Source of the DNA: Azospirillum humicireducens
GTDB lineage: Bacteria; Pseudomonadota; Alphaproteobacteria; Azospirillales; Azospirillaceae
Length of the DNA stretch: 64,000 bases
NCBI RefSeq assembly: GCF_001639105.2
Contig: NZ_CP015285.1
Span: 364,501 to 428,500 of the forward strand
Direction of reading: 5' to 3'
Below, piece by piece: positions 54,683 through 63,979 of this stretch (positions are counted from its first letter, which is position 1; the number at the start of each line of letters is the position of its first letter). The translations under genes were made by a program, and so were the position numbers. Below the pieces are notes generated by a model. That model searched no databases, was not told the origin of the DNA, and saw only the letters and a list, made by a program, of their open reading frames with translations.

Positions 54683-54937
54683 ATGCCTCGCCGCGTTCTG
54701 CAGGGCACGGTGGTCAGCGACAAGTGCGACAAGACCGTTACGGTTCTTGTCGAGCGCCGTGTCATGCACCCCGTGTACAAGAAGTTCATTCGTCAGTCGA
54801 AGAAGTACGCCGCCCACGACGAGGGCAACCTGTTCAAGGTCGGCGATACGGTTTCGATCATCGAATGCCGCCCGATCTCGAAGTCCAAGCGTTGGACGGT
54901 CGTGACGGAGTCCGCCGCCGACAGCGGCGCCGCGTGA
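54683..54937 (+). CDS. rpsQ: 30S ribosomal protein S17
   Basis: S17, 84 residues, is an OB-fold primary binder of 16S r[43 protein letters not shown] and [20 protein letters not shown] are all canonical. The length matches alphaproteobacterial S17. Confidence 0.98.
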   Translation: MPRRVLQGTVVSDKCDKTVTVLVERRVMHPVYKKFIRQSKKYAAHDEGNLFKVGDTVSIIECRPISKSKRWTVVTESAADSGAA

Positions 54938-54956
54938 TAACGAAAGGTCGTAAACA

Positions 54957-55325
54957 ATGATCCAGATGCAAACCAACCTGGAAGTCGCCGATAACAGCGG
55001 GGCGCGCCGGGTGCAGTGCATCAAGGTGCTTGGCGGGTCCAAGCGGAAGGTCGCGACCGTGGGCGACGTCATCGTCGTCTCGGTCAAGGAGGCCATTCCG
55101 AAGGGCCGCGTCAAGAAGGGCGACGTGCATCGCGCCGTCATCGTCCGCACCGCGAAGGAACTGCGTCGGGAGGACGGGTCGGCGATCCGTTTCGACCGCA
55201 ATGCCGCCGTGCTGATCAACAAGCAGGGCGAGCCGATCGGCACCCGTATTTTCGGGCCGGTCACTCGTGAGCTTCGCGGCAAGAAGTTCATGAAGATCAT
55301 CTCGCTGGCGCCGGAGGTGCTGTAA
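54957..55325 (+). CDS. rplN: 50S ribosomal protein L14
   Basis: L14, 122 residues, forms intersubunit bridges and is the binding site of the silencing factor Rsf[21 protein letters not shown] and [20 protein letters not shown] are signatures. Its last base is shared with the rplX start. Confidence 0.99.
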   Translation: MIQMQTNLEVADNSGARRVQCIKVLGGSKRKVATVGDVIVVSVKEAIPKGRVKKGDVHRAVIVRTAKELRREDGSAIRFDRNAAVLINKQGEPIGTRIFGPVTRELRGKKFMKIISLAPEVL

Positions 55326-55642
55326 TGGCCGCCAAGATCAAGACCAAGGACAAGGTCGTTGTCCTGACCGGCCGTGACAAGGGCAAGACCGGCGAGGTGT
55401 TGAAGGTTTTCCCCAAGGAGAACCGTGCCGTTGTGCAGGGCGTGAACGTGGTGAAGAAGCACCAGCGTGCCAGCGCCCGCTCGCAGGGTGGCATCATTGA
55501 GATGGAGGCGCCGATCAACGTCTCCAATCTCGCTCACGTCGATCCCAAGGATGGCAAGCCGACCCGCGTCGGTTTCAAGATCCTTGAGGATGGCCGCAAG
55601 GTGCGTGTCGCCAAGCGGTCCGGCGAAGTCATCGACCTGTGA
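55325..55642 (+). CDS. rplX: 50S ribosomal protein L24
   Basis: L24, 105 residues, is an assembly-initiating protein. The KOW motif is [19 protein letters not shown], followed by [18 protein letters not shown]. Ten bases separate it from rplE, the standard spc-operon order. Confidence 0.98.
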   Translation: MAAKIKTKDKVVVLTGRDKGKTGEVLKVFPKENRAVVQGVNVVKKHQRASARSQGGIIEMEAPINVSNLAHVDPKDGKPTRVGFKILEDGRKVRVAKRSGEVIDL

Positions 55643-55652
55643 GGACCCGGGC

Positions 55653-56195
55653 ATGACCGCACGTCTGAAAGAAGTTTACGATTCCAAGATCCGCGCCGCT
55701 CTGAAGTCGGAATTCGGCTACAAGAACGACCTGGAAGTTCCGCGGATCGAGAAGATCGTGGTCAACATGGGTGTCGGCGAGGCTGTCGCCGACTCCAAGA
55801 AGATCCAGCTCGCCGTGGCCGAGATGGCCGCCATCACCGGTCAGAAGCCGGTGGTGACCAAGTCGCGCAAGTCGATCGCCCAGTTCAAGCTGCGCGAAGG
55901 CATGGCGATCGGCTGCAAGGTCACGCTCCGTCGCGACCGCATGTACGAGTTCCTGGATCGCCTGGTGACGATTGCGTTGCCGCGCGTCCGTGACTTCCGC
56001 GGTATCCCGGGTGACAGCTTTGACGGCCGTGGCAACTACGCCATGGGCGTCAAGGAACAGATCATTTTCCCGGAGATCGATTACGACAAGATCGATCAGA
56101 TCCGCGGCATGGACATCATCATCGTCACTACGGCGAAGACCGACCAGGAAGCCAAGGCTCTCCTGAAGGGCTTCGACATGCCGTTCGTGAGCTGA
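55653..56195 (+). CDS. rplE: 50S ribosomal protein L5
   Basis: L5, 180 residues, binds 5S rRNA and contacts P-site t[43 protein letters not shown] and the loop [20 protein letters not shown] are canonical. ATG 55653 gives the normal N-terminus; an in-frame extension upstream overlaps rplX and is not used. Confidence 0.98.
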   Translation: MTARLKEVYDSKIRAALKSEFGYKNDLEVPRIEKIVVNMGVGEAVADSKKIQLAVAEMAAITGQKPVVTKSRKSIAQFKLREGMAIGCKVTLRRDRMYEFLDRLVTIALPRVRDFRGIPGDSFDGRGNYAMGVKEQIIFPEIDYDKIDQIRGMDIIIVTTAKTDQEAKALLKGFDMPFVS

Positions 56196-56210
56196 GGCTG
56201 GAGCACGACC

Positions 56211-56516
56211 ATGGCTAAGACCAGTGCCATCGAAAAGAACAAGCGTCGCGCCAAGCTGGCCAAGCAGTACGCAAACAAGCGTGCGCGCCTGAAGGCAATC
56301 GCGAACGACAAGTCCCTCCCGCCGGAAGAGCAATTCGCTGCCCGCCTCAAGCTGGCCGAGCTGCCGCGCAACTCCTCGAAGGTGCGCATCCGGAACCGCT
56401 GCGAAATGACCGGGCGTCCGCGCGCGTTCTATCGCAAGTTCAAGCTGTCCCGCGTCACGCTCCGCGAACTGGCCTCGACCGGCCAGATTCCGGGCATGAC
56501 GAAGTCGAGCTGGTAA
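56211..56516 (+). CDS. rpsN: 30S ribosomal protein S14, zinc-free form
   Basis: S14, 101 residues, is the long form without the CxxC...CxxC zinc ribbon: only one Cys ([20 protein letters not shown]) is present. This is the usual type in alphaproteobacteria. It sits in the 30S head between S3, S10 and S19. Confidence 0.98.
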   Translation: MAKTSAIEKNKRRAKLAKQYANKRARLKAIANDKSLPPEEQFAARLKLAELPRNSSKVRIRNRCEMTGRPRAFYRKFKLSRVTLRELASTGQIPGMTKSSW

Positions 56517-56529
56517 GGAGGGTCCGAGA

Positions 56530-56928
56530 ATGTCTTTGAGCGATCCGCTCGGCGATATGCTGACCCGCATCCGCAACGGTCAGCACGCCCGCATGTCCGT
56601 TGTGGTTTCCCCGGCGTCGAAGCTGCGCGTCAACGTCCTGGAAGTTCTGAAGCGTGAAGGCTTCATCCGCGGCTGGTCCGAGGAAGAACTGCGCCCGGGT
56701 GTCAAGAACCTGAAGATCGAGCTGAAGTACCACGAAGGCGAGCCTGTCATTAAGCAGATCGCCCGTGTGTCCAAGCCCGGCCGTCGCGTCTACTCGAAGA
56801 TCGCCGACCTGCCCCGTGTCTATAACGGGCTCGGTCTGTCGATCCTGTCGACCCCGCGCGGCGTGATGTCGGACAATGAGGCCCGCGCCGCCAACGTTGG
56901 CGGTGAAGTCCTCTGCCGCGTGTTCTAA
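56530..56928 (+). CDS. rpsH: 30S ribosomal protein S8
   Basis: S8, 132 residues, is a primary binder of helix 21 of 16S rRNA and, in E. coli, the repressor of the spc operon. [40 protein letters not shown] and the C-terminal [13 protein letters not shown] are signatures. Confidence 0.98.
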   Translation: MSLSDPLGDMLTRIRNGQHARMSVVVSPASKLRVNVLEVLKREGFIRGWSEEELRPGVKNLKIELKYHEGEPVIKQIARVSKPGRRVYSKIADLPRVYNGLGLSILSTPRGVMSDNEARAANVGGEVLCRVF

Positions 56929-56941
56929 GGGGGATTGGCAG

Positions 56942-57475
56942 ATGTCGCGCATTGGCAAGCATCCCGTGCCGGTTCCGGCTGGCGTCGACGTGAAGGTCGA
57001 CGGTCAGCAGGTGACGGCCAAGGGCAAGCTGGGGCAACTCAGCCTGACCCTGATCGACGACATCACCGCCTCGCTGGAAGACGGCAAGGTGGTGGTGAAG
57101 CCGGCAAACGACAGCAAGCGCGCCCGCGTCATGTGGGCGACCTCGCGCACCCTGATCAACAACATGGTCACCGGTGTCAGCCAGGGCTACACGATCAACC
57201 TCGAGATCAACGGCGTCGGTTACCGCGCTGCCGTGCAGGGCAAGGAGCTGGTTCTCCAGCTCGGCTTCTCGCACGACGTGAAGTACCCGATCCCGGAAGG
57301 CATCACGATCAAGTGCGACAAGCCGACGGCCATTTCGGTCAGCGGCTATGACAAGCACAAGGTCGGCCAGGTGGCTGCCGAGATCCGCGGCTGGAAGAAG
57401 CCGGAGCCCTACAAGGGCAAGGGCATCAAGTACGAGACCGAAACCGTCCTGCGCAAGGAAGGTAAGAAGAAGTAA
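56942..57475 (+). CDS. rplF: 50S ribosomal protein L6
   Basis: L6, 177 residues, consists of two similar domains near the factor-binding sarcin-ricin loop. [20 protein letters not shown] opens the protein, and the C-terminal [15 protein letters not shown] is the family signature. ATG 56942 follows GGGGG; longer frames upstream overlap rpsH. Confidence 0.98.
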   Translation: MSRIGKHPVPVPAGVDVKVDGQQVTAKGKLGQLSLTLIDDITASLEDGKVVVKPANDSKRARVMWATSRTLINNMVTGVSQGYTINLEINGVGYRAAVQGKELVLQLGFSHDVKYPIPEGITIKCDKPTAISVSGYDKHKVGQVAAEIRGWKKPEPYKGKGIKYETETVLRKEGKKK

Positions 57476-57480
57476 CCGCC

Positions 57481-57843
57481 ATGCTGAAGCCAAAGCAACT
57501 CCACGAGCGCCGCAAGCAGCGCGTGCGCGCGCAGATTGCCAAGAAGGCCGGCGGGCGCGTTCGCCTCTCGGTCTTCCGGTCGAATCTGCACATCTACGCC
57601 CAGATCATCGACGACGAAAACGGCAAGACGCTCGCGTCCGCCTCGTCGCTGGAGAAGGAGCTGCGCGAGCAGCTCAAGCACGGCGGCAACGTCGATGCTG
57701 CCAAGCGTATCGGCGGCCTGATCGCCGAGCGCGCCAAGGCCGCTGGGATTACCGAGGTCGTCTTCGACCGCGGTGGTTACATTTACCATGGCCGGGTCAA
57801 GGCCCTGGCCGACGCCGCCCGCGAGGGCGGGCTGTCGTTCTAA
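57481..57843 (+). CDS. rplR: 50S ribosomal protein L18
   Basis: L18, 120 residues, joins L5 and 5S rRNA in the central protuberance. The basic N-terminus [20 protein letters not shown] and the C-terminal [20 protein letters not shown] are canonical. It begins 5 bp after rplF. Confidence 0.98.
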   Translation: MLKPKQLHERRKQRVRAQIAKKAGGRVRLSVFRSNLHIYAQIIDDENGKTLASASSLEKELREQLKHGGNVDAAKRIGGLIAERAKAAGITEVVFDRGGYIYHGRVKALADAAREGGLSF

Positions 57844-57855
57844 GGAGGCCCGGAT

Positions 57856-58425
57856 ATGGCACGTGAACGTGGGGAGCGGGACAACCGCGACCGGCAGCCG
57901 CGCGAGCGGGAAGAAAGCGAGCTGATCGAAAAGCTCGTCGGCATCAACCGCGTCGCCAAGGTGGTCAAGGGTGGTCGTCGCTTCGGCTTCGCCGCTCTGG
58001 TCGTTGTCGGCGATGGCAAGGGCCGCGTCGGCGTCGGTTCGGGCAAGGCCCGCGAGGTCCCGGAAGCCATCCGCAAGGCGACCGATCAGGCCAAGCGCGG
58101 CATGATCCGCGTCCCGCTGCGCGAAGGCCGCACGCTGCATCACGACACCAACGGTCACTTCGGTGCCGGCAAGGTCGTGCTGCGGGCTGCTCCGGCCGGT
58201 ACCGGCATCATCGCCGGTGGTCCGATGCGCGCGATCTTCGAGGCTCTCGGCGTCGCTGACGTCGTGACCAAGTCGATCGGCACGTCGAACCCGCACAACA
58301 TGATCAAGGCGACCTTCGACGCCCTGACCCAGGTCACCAGCCCGCGGTCTGTCGCGGCGCGCCGTGGTCGTCGCGTGAGCGACATCCTCGGCCGTCGTGA
58401 GGCCGGCGCCGGACAGGAGGCCTGA
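57856..58425 (+). CDS. rpsE: 30S ribosomal protein S5
   Basis: S5, 189 residues, guards decoding fidelity and the mRNA entry. [20 protein letters not shown] is the dsRNA-binding part and [20 protein letters not shown] the C-terminal domain. The loop residues where spectinomycin resistance arises (KGGRR) are unaltered. The N-terminus has an extra charged Arg/Glu stretch of about 20 residues. Confidence 0.98.
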   Translation: MARERGERDNRDRQPREREESELIEKLVGINRVAKVVKGGRRFGFAALVVVGDGKGRVGVGSGKAREVPEAIRKATDQAKRGMIRVPLREGRTLHHDTNGHFGAGKVVLRAAPAGTGIIAGGPMRAIFEALGVADVVTKSIGTSNPHNMIKATFDALTQVTSPRSVAARRGRRVSDILGRREAGAGQEA

Positions 58426-58427
58426 TC

Positions 58428-58619
58428 ATGGCGGAGAAGAAGACCGTCGTCGTGACCCAGATCGGCAGCCCGATCGGCCGCAAGCACGACCAGCGCGAGA
58501 CGCTGGTCGGTCTGGGTCTCAACAAGCTGCACCGGACCCGCGAGCTGGAGGACACTCCGGCCGTGCGGGGCATGATCGCCAAGGTCGCGCACCTGGTCCG
58601 CGTCGAGAACGAGGGCTGA
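58428..58619 (+). CDS. rpmD: 50S ribosomal protein L30
   Basis: L30, 63 residues, is the short bacterial form that binds domain II of 23S r[23 protein letters not shown] and [20 protein letters not shown] follow the family pattern. It lies 2 bp after rpsE and 4 bp before rplO. Confidence 0.97.
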   Translation: MAEKKTVVVTQIGSPIGRKHDQRETLVGLGLNKLHRTRELEDTPAVRGMIAKVAHLVRVENEG

Positions 58620-58623
58620 GATC

Positions 58624-59109
58624 ATGACCAAGCTGAATGACCTGCGTGACAACGCCGGTGCCCGCAAGGCGCGCATGCGCGTCGGTCGCGGTATCGGTTC
58701 GGGCAAGGGCAAGACCGCTGGCCGCGGCGTGAAGGGTCAGACCTCGCGCACCGGTGTGGCGATCAACGGCTTCGAAGGCGGGCAGATGCCTCTGCACCGC
58801 CGCCTGCCGAAGCGCGGTTTCCGGAACATCTTCGCCAAGGAATATTCGGTGGTTAACCTGGGCATGGTCCAGAAGGCCATCGACCTGGGCAAGCTGAATG
58901 CTTCCGAGACCATCGATGCCGCGGCGCTCAACGCCGCCGGTGTCACTGGCAAGGTGAAGAAGGACGGTGTCCGTCTGCTGGGCAAGGGCGAGCTGACCGC
59001 GAAGGTATCCTTCACGGTCGCCGGCGCGTCCAAGTCGGCGATCGAAGCCGTCGAGAAGGCGGGTGGCAGCGTCACGCTGACCGCTCCCGCCGCCGAAGCC
59101 GCCGAGTAA
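58624..59109 (+). CDS. rplO: 50S ribosomal protein L15
   Basis: L15, 161 residues, is a late-assembly protein. The glycine- and arginine-rich N-terminus ([20 protein letters not shown]) threads into 23S rRNA, and the globular part carries [20 protein letters not shown]. It is followed by a terminator before secY. Confidence 0.98.
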   Translation: MTKLNDLRDNAGARKARMRVGRGIGSGKGKTAGRGVKGQTSRTGVAINGFEGGQMPLHRRLPKRGFRNIFAKEYSVVNLGMVQKAIDLGKLNASETIDAAALNAAGVTGKVKKDGVRLLGKGELTAKVSFTVAGASKSAIEAVEKAGGSVTLTAPAAEAAE

Positions 59110-59120
59110 AGTTCCGCGAC

Positions 59121-59147
59121 AAGCCCGCGCTTGCGCGCGGGCTTTTG
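59121..59147 (+). terminator. intrinsic terminator between rplO and secY
   Basis: AAGCCCGCGC and GCGCGGGCTT pair around TTGC, followed by TTTT, 11 bp after the rplO stop. It would reduce secY-adk transcription relative to ribosomal proteins. Confidence 0.85.
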
Positions 59148-59232
59148 GGGCACTACAAAAAGCGAAGTCGCGAGGGGCGGCCTGCGTCATGCAGTGCCGC
59201 CCCGTTCGCGCTTACGGGACAGGGATTGGACC

Positions 59233-60573
59233 ATGGCATCAGCGGCCGAGCAGCTTGCCGCCAACATCAATTTCGGGGCTTTCTCCAAGGCGACCGAGCT
59301 GAAAAAGCGGATTTGGTTCACCTTGGCGGCCCTGATCGTCTACCGGCTGGGCACCTACATCCCGCTGCCGGGCATCGACCCGACGATTCTCAGCGACGTC
59401 TTCAAGCAGCAGGGCGGCGGCATTCTCGGCATGTTCGACATGCTGGCCGGTGGCGCGCTGAGCCGCATGACCATCTTCGCGCTCAACATCATGCCGTACA
59501 TCTCGGCGTCCATCATCGTGCAGTTGCTGACCGCCGTGTCGCCGCAGATGGAGGCCATGAAGAAGGAAGGCGAGGCCGGGCGCAAGAAGCTGAACCAGTA
59601 CACCCGATTCGGTACGGTGGCGCTCGCCACCGTGCAGGCCTATGGCCTTGCGGTCGGTCTTGAAGCGATGCGCGGATCCAGCGGGGCGGCGGTCATCGAT
59701 CCGGGGCTGTTCTTCCGTGTTGCCACGGTCATCACGCTGGTCGGCGGCACCATGTTCCTGATGTGGCTGGGCGAGCAGATCACCGCCCGTGGCATCGGCA
59801 ACGGCATTTCGCTGATCATCTTCGCCGGCATCGTCGCGGAACTGCCGCGTGCGCTTGTCAACACGCTGGAACTTGGCCGCCAGGGCGCCCTGTCGACGCT
59901 GTTCATCATCCTGATGCTGGTGATGTCGGTCGGCGTGGTGTTCTTCATCGTCTTCATGGAGCGCGCCCAGCGCCGCCTGCTGGTGCAGTACCCGAAACGC
60001 CAGGTTGGCAACCGCGTGTTCGGCGGCGAAGCGTCGCACCTGCCGCTGAAGATGAACACGGCCGGTGTCATCCCGCCGATCTTCGCATCGTCTCTGCTGC
60101 TGCTGCCGCTCACCGCGGTCGGCTTTGCTGGCGGTGAGGGACCGGAGTGGCTGCAGGCGGTGTCCCGCTACCTCGCGCACGGTACGCCGCTCTACATGCT
60201 GCTGTACGCCTCGCTGATCGTCTTCTTCTGCTTTTTCTATACGGCCATCGTGTTCAATCCGGCCGAGACGGCCGAGAATTTGCGGAAATATGGCGGCTTC
60301 ATCCCCGGCATCCGCCCCGGCAAGAACACGGCCGACCATATAGACTATGTGCTGACCCGGCTTACCGTGATCGGCTCCGCCTATCTTGTGGCGGTTTGTC
60401 TCCTCCCCGAAATCCTGATATCCCAGCACTCGGTTCCGTTTTATTTTGGCGGCACCAGCCTGCTGATCGTGGTCACCGTCACGATGGACACGGTCGCGCA
60501 GATTCATTCCCATCTGCTGGCTCACCAGTATGAGGGATTGATCAAGAAATCGAAGCTTCGGGGGAGAAAGTAA
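59233..60573 (+). CDS. secY: preprotein translocase subunit SecY
   Basis: SecY, 446 residues, is the channel of the Sec translocon with ten membrane spans. The first span region reads RIWFTLAALIVYRLGTYIPL, the plug follows with IDPTILSDVFKQQGGGILGM, and the cytoplasmic loop NPAETAENLRKYGGFIPGIR with RPGK is the SecA/ribosome contact. It works with SecE encoded at 31508. ATG 59233 gives the family N-terminus. Confidence 0.98.
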   Translation: MASAAEQLAANINFGAFSKATELKKRIWFTLAALIVYRLGTYIPLPGIDPTILSDVFKQQGGGILGMFDMLAGGALSRMTIFALNIMPYISASIIVQLLTAVSPQMEAMKKEGEAGRKKLNQYTRFGTVALATVQAYGLAVGLEAMRGSSGAAVIDPGLFFRVATVITLVGGTMFLMWLGEQITARGIGNGISLIIFAGIVAELPRALVNTLELGRQGALSTLFIILMLVMSVGVVFFIVFMERAQRRLLVQYPKRQVGNRVFGGEASHLPLKMNTAGVIPPIFASSLLLLPLTAVGFAGGEGPEWLQAVSRYLAHGTPLYMLLYASLIVFFCFFYTAIVFNPAETAENLRKYGGFIPGIRPGKNTADHIDYVLTRLTVIGSAYLVAVCLLPEILISQHSVPFYFGGTSLLIVVTVTMDTVAQIHSHLLAHQYEGLIKKSKLRGRK

Positions 60574-61220
60574 TGAACCTCATACTGCTCGGTCCGCCGG
60601 GCGCCGGGAAGGGGACCCAGGCGCGCCGTCTGGAAGACACGCGTGGCTTGGTGCAGTTGTCCACGGGCGACATGCTCCGCGCCATGGTGGCGGAAGGCGG
60701 GCCGCTCGGGCAGCAGGCGAAGGAGATCATGGCCGCCGGCAAATTGATGCCGGACGATCTCATGGTCAGCATGATCGCCGAGCGCATTTCCAAGCCGGAC
60801 GTCAAGAACGGCTTCATTCTCGACGGCTTCCCCCGCACCGTGGCCCAGGCCGAGGCGCTGGACAAGATGCTGGAAGAGAAGGGCCTGAAGCTCGACCATG
60901 TGATCGAGATGCGGGTCGTCGACGATGTCCTGGTGGAGCGCATCACCGGCCGCTACACCTGCGCCAAGTGCGGCAAGGGGTATCACGACAGCTTCGAGAA
61001 GCCTAAGGTCGAGGGTGTTTGCGACGCTTGCGGCAGCACCGAGTTCAAGCGGCGCGCCGACGACAATGCGGAAACGGTGACCACCCGTCTCACCCAGTAC
61101 CATCAGCAGACTGCGCCGATCCTGCCCTATTACCAGGGCCGGGGTGTGTTGAAGGCAGTGGACGGGATGGCCGACATCGATGAGGTGACGAAGGAGATCG
61201 AGGCGATTCTCGCAAGCTGA
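60573..61220 (+). CDS. adk: adenylate kinase with zinc-binding LID
   Basis: Adenylate kinase, 215 residues, interconverts ATP plus AMP with two ADP. The P-loop is GPPGAGKGTQARRL (residues 7-20), the NMP-binding part STGDMLRAMV, and the catalytic region DGFPRTVAQAE. The LID carries four Cys (CAKC...CDAC, about residues 130-153), a structural zinc site not found in the E. coli enzyme. It overlaps the secY stop by one base. In many alphaproteobacteria rpsM follows; here a terminator does. Confidence 0.98.
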   Translation: MNLILLGPPGAGKGTQARRLEDTRGLVQLSTGDMLRAMVAEGGPLGQQAKEIMAAGKLMPDDLMVSMIAERISKPDVKNGFILDGFPRTVAQAEALDKMLEEKGLKLDHVIEMRVVDDVLVERITGRYTCAKCGKGYHDSFEKPKVEGVCDACGSTEFKRRADDNAETVTTRLTQYHQQTAPILPYYQGRGVLKAVDGMADIDEVTKEIEAILAS

Positions 61221-61240
61221 GGGTCGCAACGGTTTCAATG

Positions 61241-61287
61241 ACAAAGGCCGCAGTTTCCGTTGGGAGGCTGCGGCCTTTGTCGTTTTT
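61241..61287 (+). terminator. intrinsic terminator after adk
   Basis: ACAAAGGCCGCAG and CTGCGGCCTTTGT form a perfect thirteen-pair stem, followed by CGTTTTT. It closes the whole ribosomal supercluster. Confidence 0.93.
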
Positions 61288-61312
61288 GGTACTGGTCGGT
61301 CGAGCGGCGGTG

Positions 61313-62092
61313 TCAGTCCGCGGGAGAGCGCGGCGGGGGCGGGGCATCGGCCTGGACTCCCGGCCGGGAGGCAGGGTCTTCGGTCATGGTGCGGTAGCGG
61401 GCCAGGATCCAGCCGAGATGGGCGGTGACGGCATTGGCGGCGGCATCGGGATCGCGCCGGGCGATGGCTTGGTGGATGGCGCGGTGATGCTCGATCATCA
61501 GCGCCTCGTGGTTTTCCATGAAGGGCTCGGTGTGCTTCATCTCCACCATGTTGCCGAGGATGTCTCGGATGGTGGAGAGCAGGTGCAGATAGACCGGGCT
61601 GCCGGACGCCTGGGCGACGGCGACGTGGAAATCCATGTCGTCGGCTGCGCGTCCGCCATCGCGGTTGGTCTCGCTCATCGCTGCCAGGATGCGGCCGATG
61701 GTGTCGATCTGTTGCTGTGTCGCCCGCTCGGCCGCACGGCGCGCCGCCCAGCTTTCCAGCGCCATGCGGATTTCGACGAGGTCGCAGAGATTCTGGTGAG
61801 TGCTGCGGACCATGGCTGTCAGTGCACCGTCCATCACCCCGGCCGAGGAGACCACGCGGGTGCCGCCGCCCTGGACGGCGGTCAGGAATCCCTGGGTCTT
61901 CAGCTTCTGCAGCGCGGCACGCACCGAGACGCGGCTGACATGCAACTGCTCGGCAAGCTGGCGTTCGCCCGGCAGGCGCTCTCCCGGCACCAGCTCGCCG
62001 CGCGCGATGCGGTCGAGAAGCTGTTGAGCGACCCACTCTGAAATGCGCTGCGAGGAGGAGGGGACGTGAGCGCTGTCGTCGGTGCCCGGCAC
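61313..62092 (-). CDS. FadR-type GntR family transcriptional regulator
   Basis: A 259-residue regulator. The N-terminal winged helix (LLDRIARGELVPGERLPGER, QLAEQLHVSRVSVRAALQKL, GGGTRV) is GntR-type. The C-terminal all-helical FCD domain (EIRMALESWAARRAAE, DMDFHVAVAQASG, EHHRAIHQAIARRD) supplies the Asp and His residues that usually bind a metal and a carboxylate effector. The C-terminus is a Pro-rich tail. A candidate operator lies 40 bp upstream. It may control itself and the EamA transporter gene next to it. Confidence 0.92.
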   Translation of the reverse strand: MPGTDDSAHVPSSSQRISEWVAQQLLDRIARGELVPGERLPGERQLAEQLHVSRVSVRAALQKLKTQGFLTAVQGGGTRVVSSAGVMDGALTAMVRSTHQNLCDLVEIRMALESWAARRAAERATQQQIDTIGRILAAMSETNRDGGRAADDMDFHVAVAQASGSPVYLHLLSTIRDILGNMVEMKHTEPFMENHEALMIEHHRAIHQAIARRDPDAAANAVTAHLGWILARYRTMTEDPASRPGVQADAPPPPRSPAD

Positions 62093-62131
62093 GGGAGGTT
62101 CCCCTTCGATCGGAAAGCGGTTTATCGGCAG

Positions 62132-62144
62132 TTGGTAATACCGG
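62132..62144. promoter_or_regulatory. candidate FadR-family operator
   Basis: TTGGTAATACCGG contains the palindrome GGTA-A-TACC. FadR-type GntR proteins typically bind TNGTNNNACNA-like sites. It lies just upstream of the GntR gene. Confidence 0.5.
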
Positions 62145-62250
62145 TAGCGGTCCCGGCGGGCCGGGTCAATGGTCGACAGAGTGCTTGCGGCGCCTTGCCC
62201 GCGGGATGAAAAAACATCACGGGTACTGGGGAGTTACGGTCGGAGGAATG

Positions 62251-63168
62251 TCAGCGGCTGCCGCGCCGGGCGAGCAGAATGCCCATCAGGATCACGGCGG
62301 CGCCCACGGCCTGCAGCGTCCCCAGCGGCTCGTCCAGCAGAATCCAGGCCAGGATTGCGGCTGCTGCCGGCTGCAGCAGCAGGCTGACGGACGAGAAGGA
62401 GGCAGGAAGATGGGCCAGGGCGTAGGCGATCAGGCTCTGTCCGCCAGCATGGCTGAACAGCGCAAGCCCGATCAGAACCAGCCAGCCGGCGGCGCTTCCT
62501 GGCAGCATCGCCTCGCCGCCATAAAGACCCAGCGGCAGAAGCACGGCCGCGGTGATGGCGCCGCTCCAGGTCATGATGGTGGCCGTGGAGAACTCGGCGC
62601 GCAGATGTCCGACCGACAGGATGTATCCGCCATAGAAAACTGCGGTCAGCAGACCCAGCGCGTCGCCGAACAGATGCTCGGGGCTCAGTTGAAAGCTCTG
62701 CCCCATCAGAACGATGGCTCCGCCCAGCGCGAGCAGCATGCCCAGGACGAAGCGGCCGGTGATGCGTTCCTTGAACAGGAACCAGGCGACAGGTGCGACG
62801 AACAGCGGCGCGAAGTTGGCCAGCAGTGTGGCGTTGGCGACGGAGGTGTATCGGATTGACGTGTGCCAGACCGCGAGGTCTCCGGCAAAGCAGAGGCCCG
62901 CCATGGACAGTCGGCCGTAATCGGCGAGGGAGGAAGGGCGCCGACTGCTTCGGCCGGTCCTCGTCCGCGACTCGCCGATCATCCACAGCGTCAGCACCGG
63001 GGTCGCCAGGGCCATCCGCCAGAAGCCGATTGCGACCGGCCCGACATCGGACAGGCGGACGAAGATGGGGGCGAAGGCGATGCCGAGCGCGCCCAGCAGC
63101 AAGGCGATCAGGGCGACGCGTTGCGTCCGGGAAGCATGGTCGATGGGGATGGCACTGGCGTCTGGCAT
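62251..63168 (-). CDS. EamA family (DMT) transporter
   Basis: A 305-residue inner-membrane protein with ten predicted spans in two EamA repeats (IALLLGALGIAFAPIFVRLS in the first, LGLLTAVFYGGYILSVGHLR in the second). PLFVAPVAWFLFKERIT and AAAAILAWILLDEPLG are the two repeat-end signatures (the E of FKER and LDEP). Members export or import amino acids, purines and other metabolites. It lies 158 bp upstream of the GntR regulator gene on the same strand. The substrate is unknown. Confidence 0.9.
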   Translation of the reverse strand: MPDASAIPIDHASRTQRVALIALLLGALGIAFAPIFVRLSDVGPVAIGFWRMALATPVLTLWMIGESRTRTGRSSRRPSSLADYGRLSMAGLCFAGDLAVWHTSIRYTSVANATLLANFAPLFVAPVAWFLFKERITGRFVLGMLLALGGAIVLMGQSFQLSPEHLFGDALGLLTAVFYGGYILSVGHLRAEFSTATIMTWSGAITAAVLLPLGLYGGEAMLPGSAAGWLVLIGLALFSHAGGQSLIAYALAHLPASFSSVSLLLQPAAAAILAWILLDEPLGTLQAVGAAVILMGILLARRGSR

Positions 63169-63283
63169 AGAGGCGCTTATATCGGGCGCGGATTTGCCAA
63201 GCCAGCCGGACGCGCGTCATGGCTGCCGTGCGCGTCCGGGTTTCTCCTTTACGGTGTCCGGCCCAATGCGGAGCCCGAGGGCG

Positions 63284-63979
63284 TCAGCGTGGGCGGATGC
63301 GGCGCAGCGATACTGATTCGTCGTCTTCCGATCCGAAATCGTCATAGTGGATCGGGCAGCGGCCATCGTTGCGCGGCCGGTCCTTCACGGTTGCGGGATA
63401 CCAGTCGCCCTGCCACTCGACCTCCACCCGCATGCCAGGCTGGCACAGCGACGCGCCGGCCGGATAGCCGCCCGCGGACGATGCAGGGGATTGAATTTGT
63501 GACTGGGCGGCGCCCTGCGGCATCGGGCTCAGCATCGGTGCCGCGGTCGGGGCCGGCTTGGGCTTTTCCTGGTCGCAGAATGCGGTGCAGACGGTCCGGG
63601 CGATCACCTGACCGCCGCAGCTGCCGCCGAAGCAGTCGCGATAGTCCGCCTCGCAGCGCGCTTCACAGCTGCTGTTGCCGCAGGAGTAGGAACGGTCGAA
63701 ATCGCTGACCGACTTCTTGATCGGTTTCTTTTCCGCCTGCTGTCGGTTGACGTAGGCCTGATACTCGTAGAGCGCCCGCGACCGTGCCTCGTTCACGCAT
63801 GCCTGCTGGTTCATGCCGCAGTTCTGGCGGCAGAAATTGCGGTTCTGCTGGCACTGGTTGACGCACAGCCGTCCTTCCGCCGAACTGGGCGGGATCAGGC
63901 TGTACTGGGTTTCATAGACGGGACCGCAAGCGCTGAGCAGCGCGAGCACGGCAAGGCAAAGTGTGAGCAGGCGAAGCAT
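63284..63979 (-). CDS. cysteine-rich lipoprotein with Tudor/Agenet-like C-terminus
   Basis: A 231-residue protein with a lipoprotein signal (LAVLALLSAC-G, lipidation Cys at residue 18). The next 120 residues are rich in paired Cys (CVNQCQQNRNFCRQNC, then CGNSSCEARCEADYRDC and CTAFC), suggesting several disulfides in the periplasm. A Pro/Ala/Ser linker (about 140-175) leads to a small beta domain (RVEVEWQGDWYPATVKDRPR, then IHYDDFGSEDDESV) resembling bacterial Tudor/Agenet-like modules. The function is unknown. It stands alone near the right edge; the start Met at 63979 gives a good signal. Confidence 0.7.
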   Translation of the reverse strand: MLRLLTLCLAVLALLSACGPVYETQYSLIPPSSAEGRLCVNQCQQNRNFCRQNCGMNQQACVNEARSRALYEYQAYVNRQQAEKKPIKKSVSDFDRSYSCGNSSCEARCEADYRDCFGGSCGGQVIARTVCTAFCDQEKPKPAPTAAPMLSPMPQGAAQSQIQSPASSAGGYPAGASLCQPGMRVEVEWQGDWYPATVKDRPRNDGRCPIHYDDFGSEDDESVSLRRIRPR

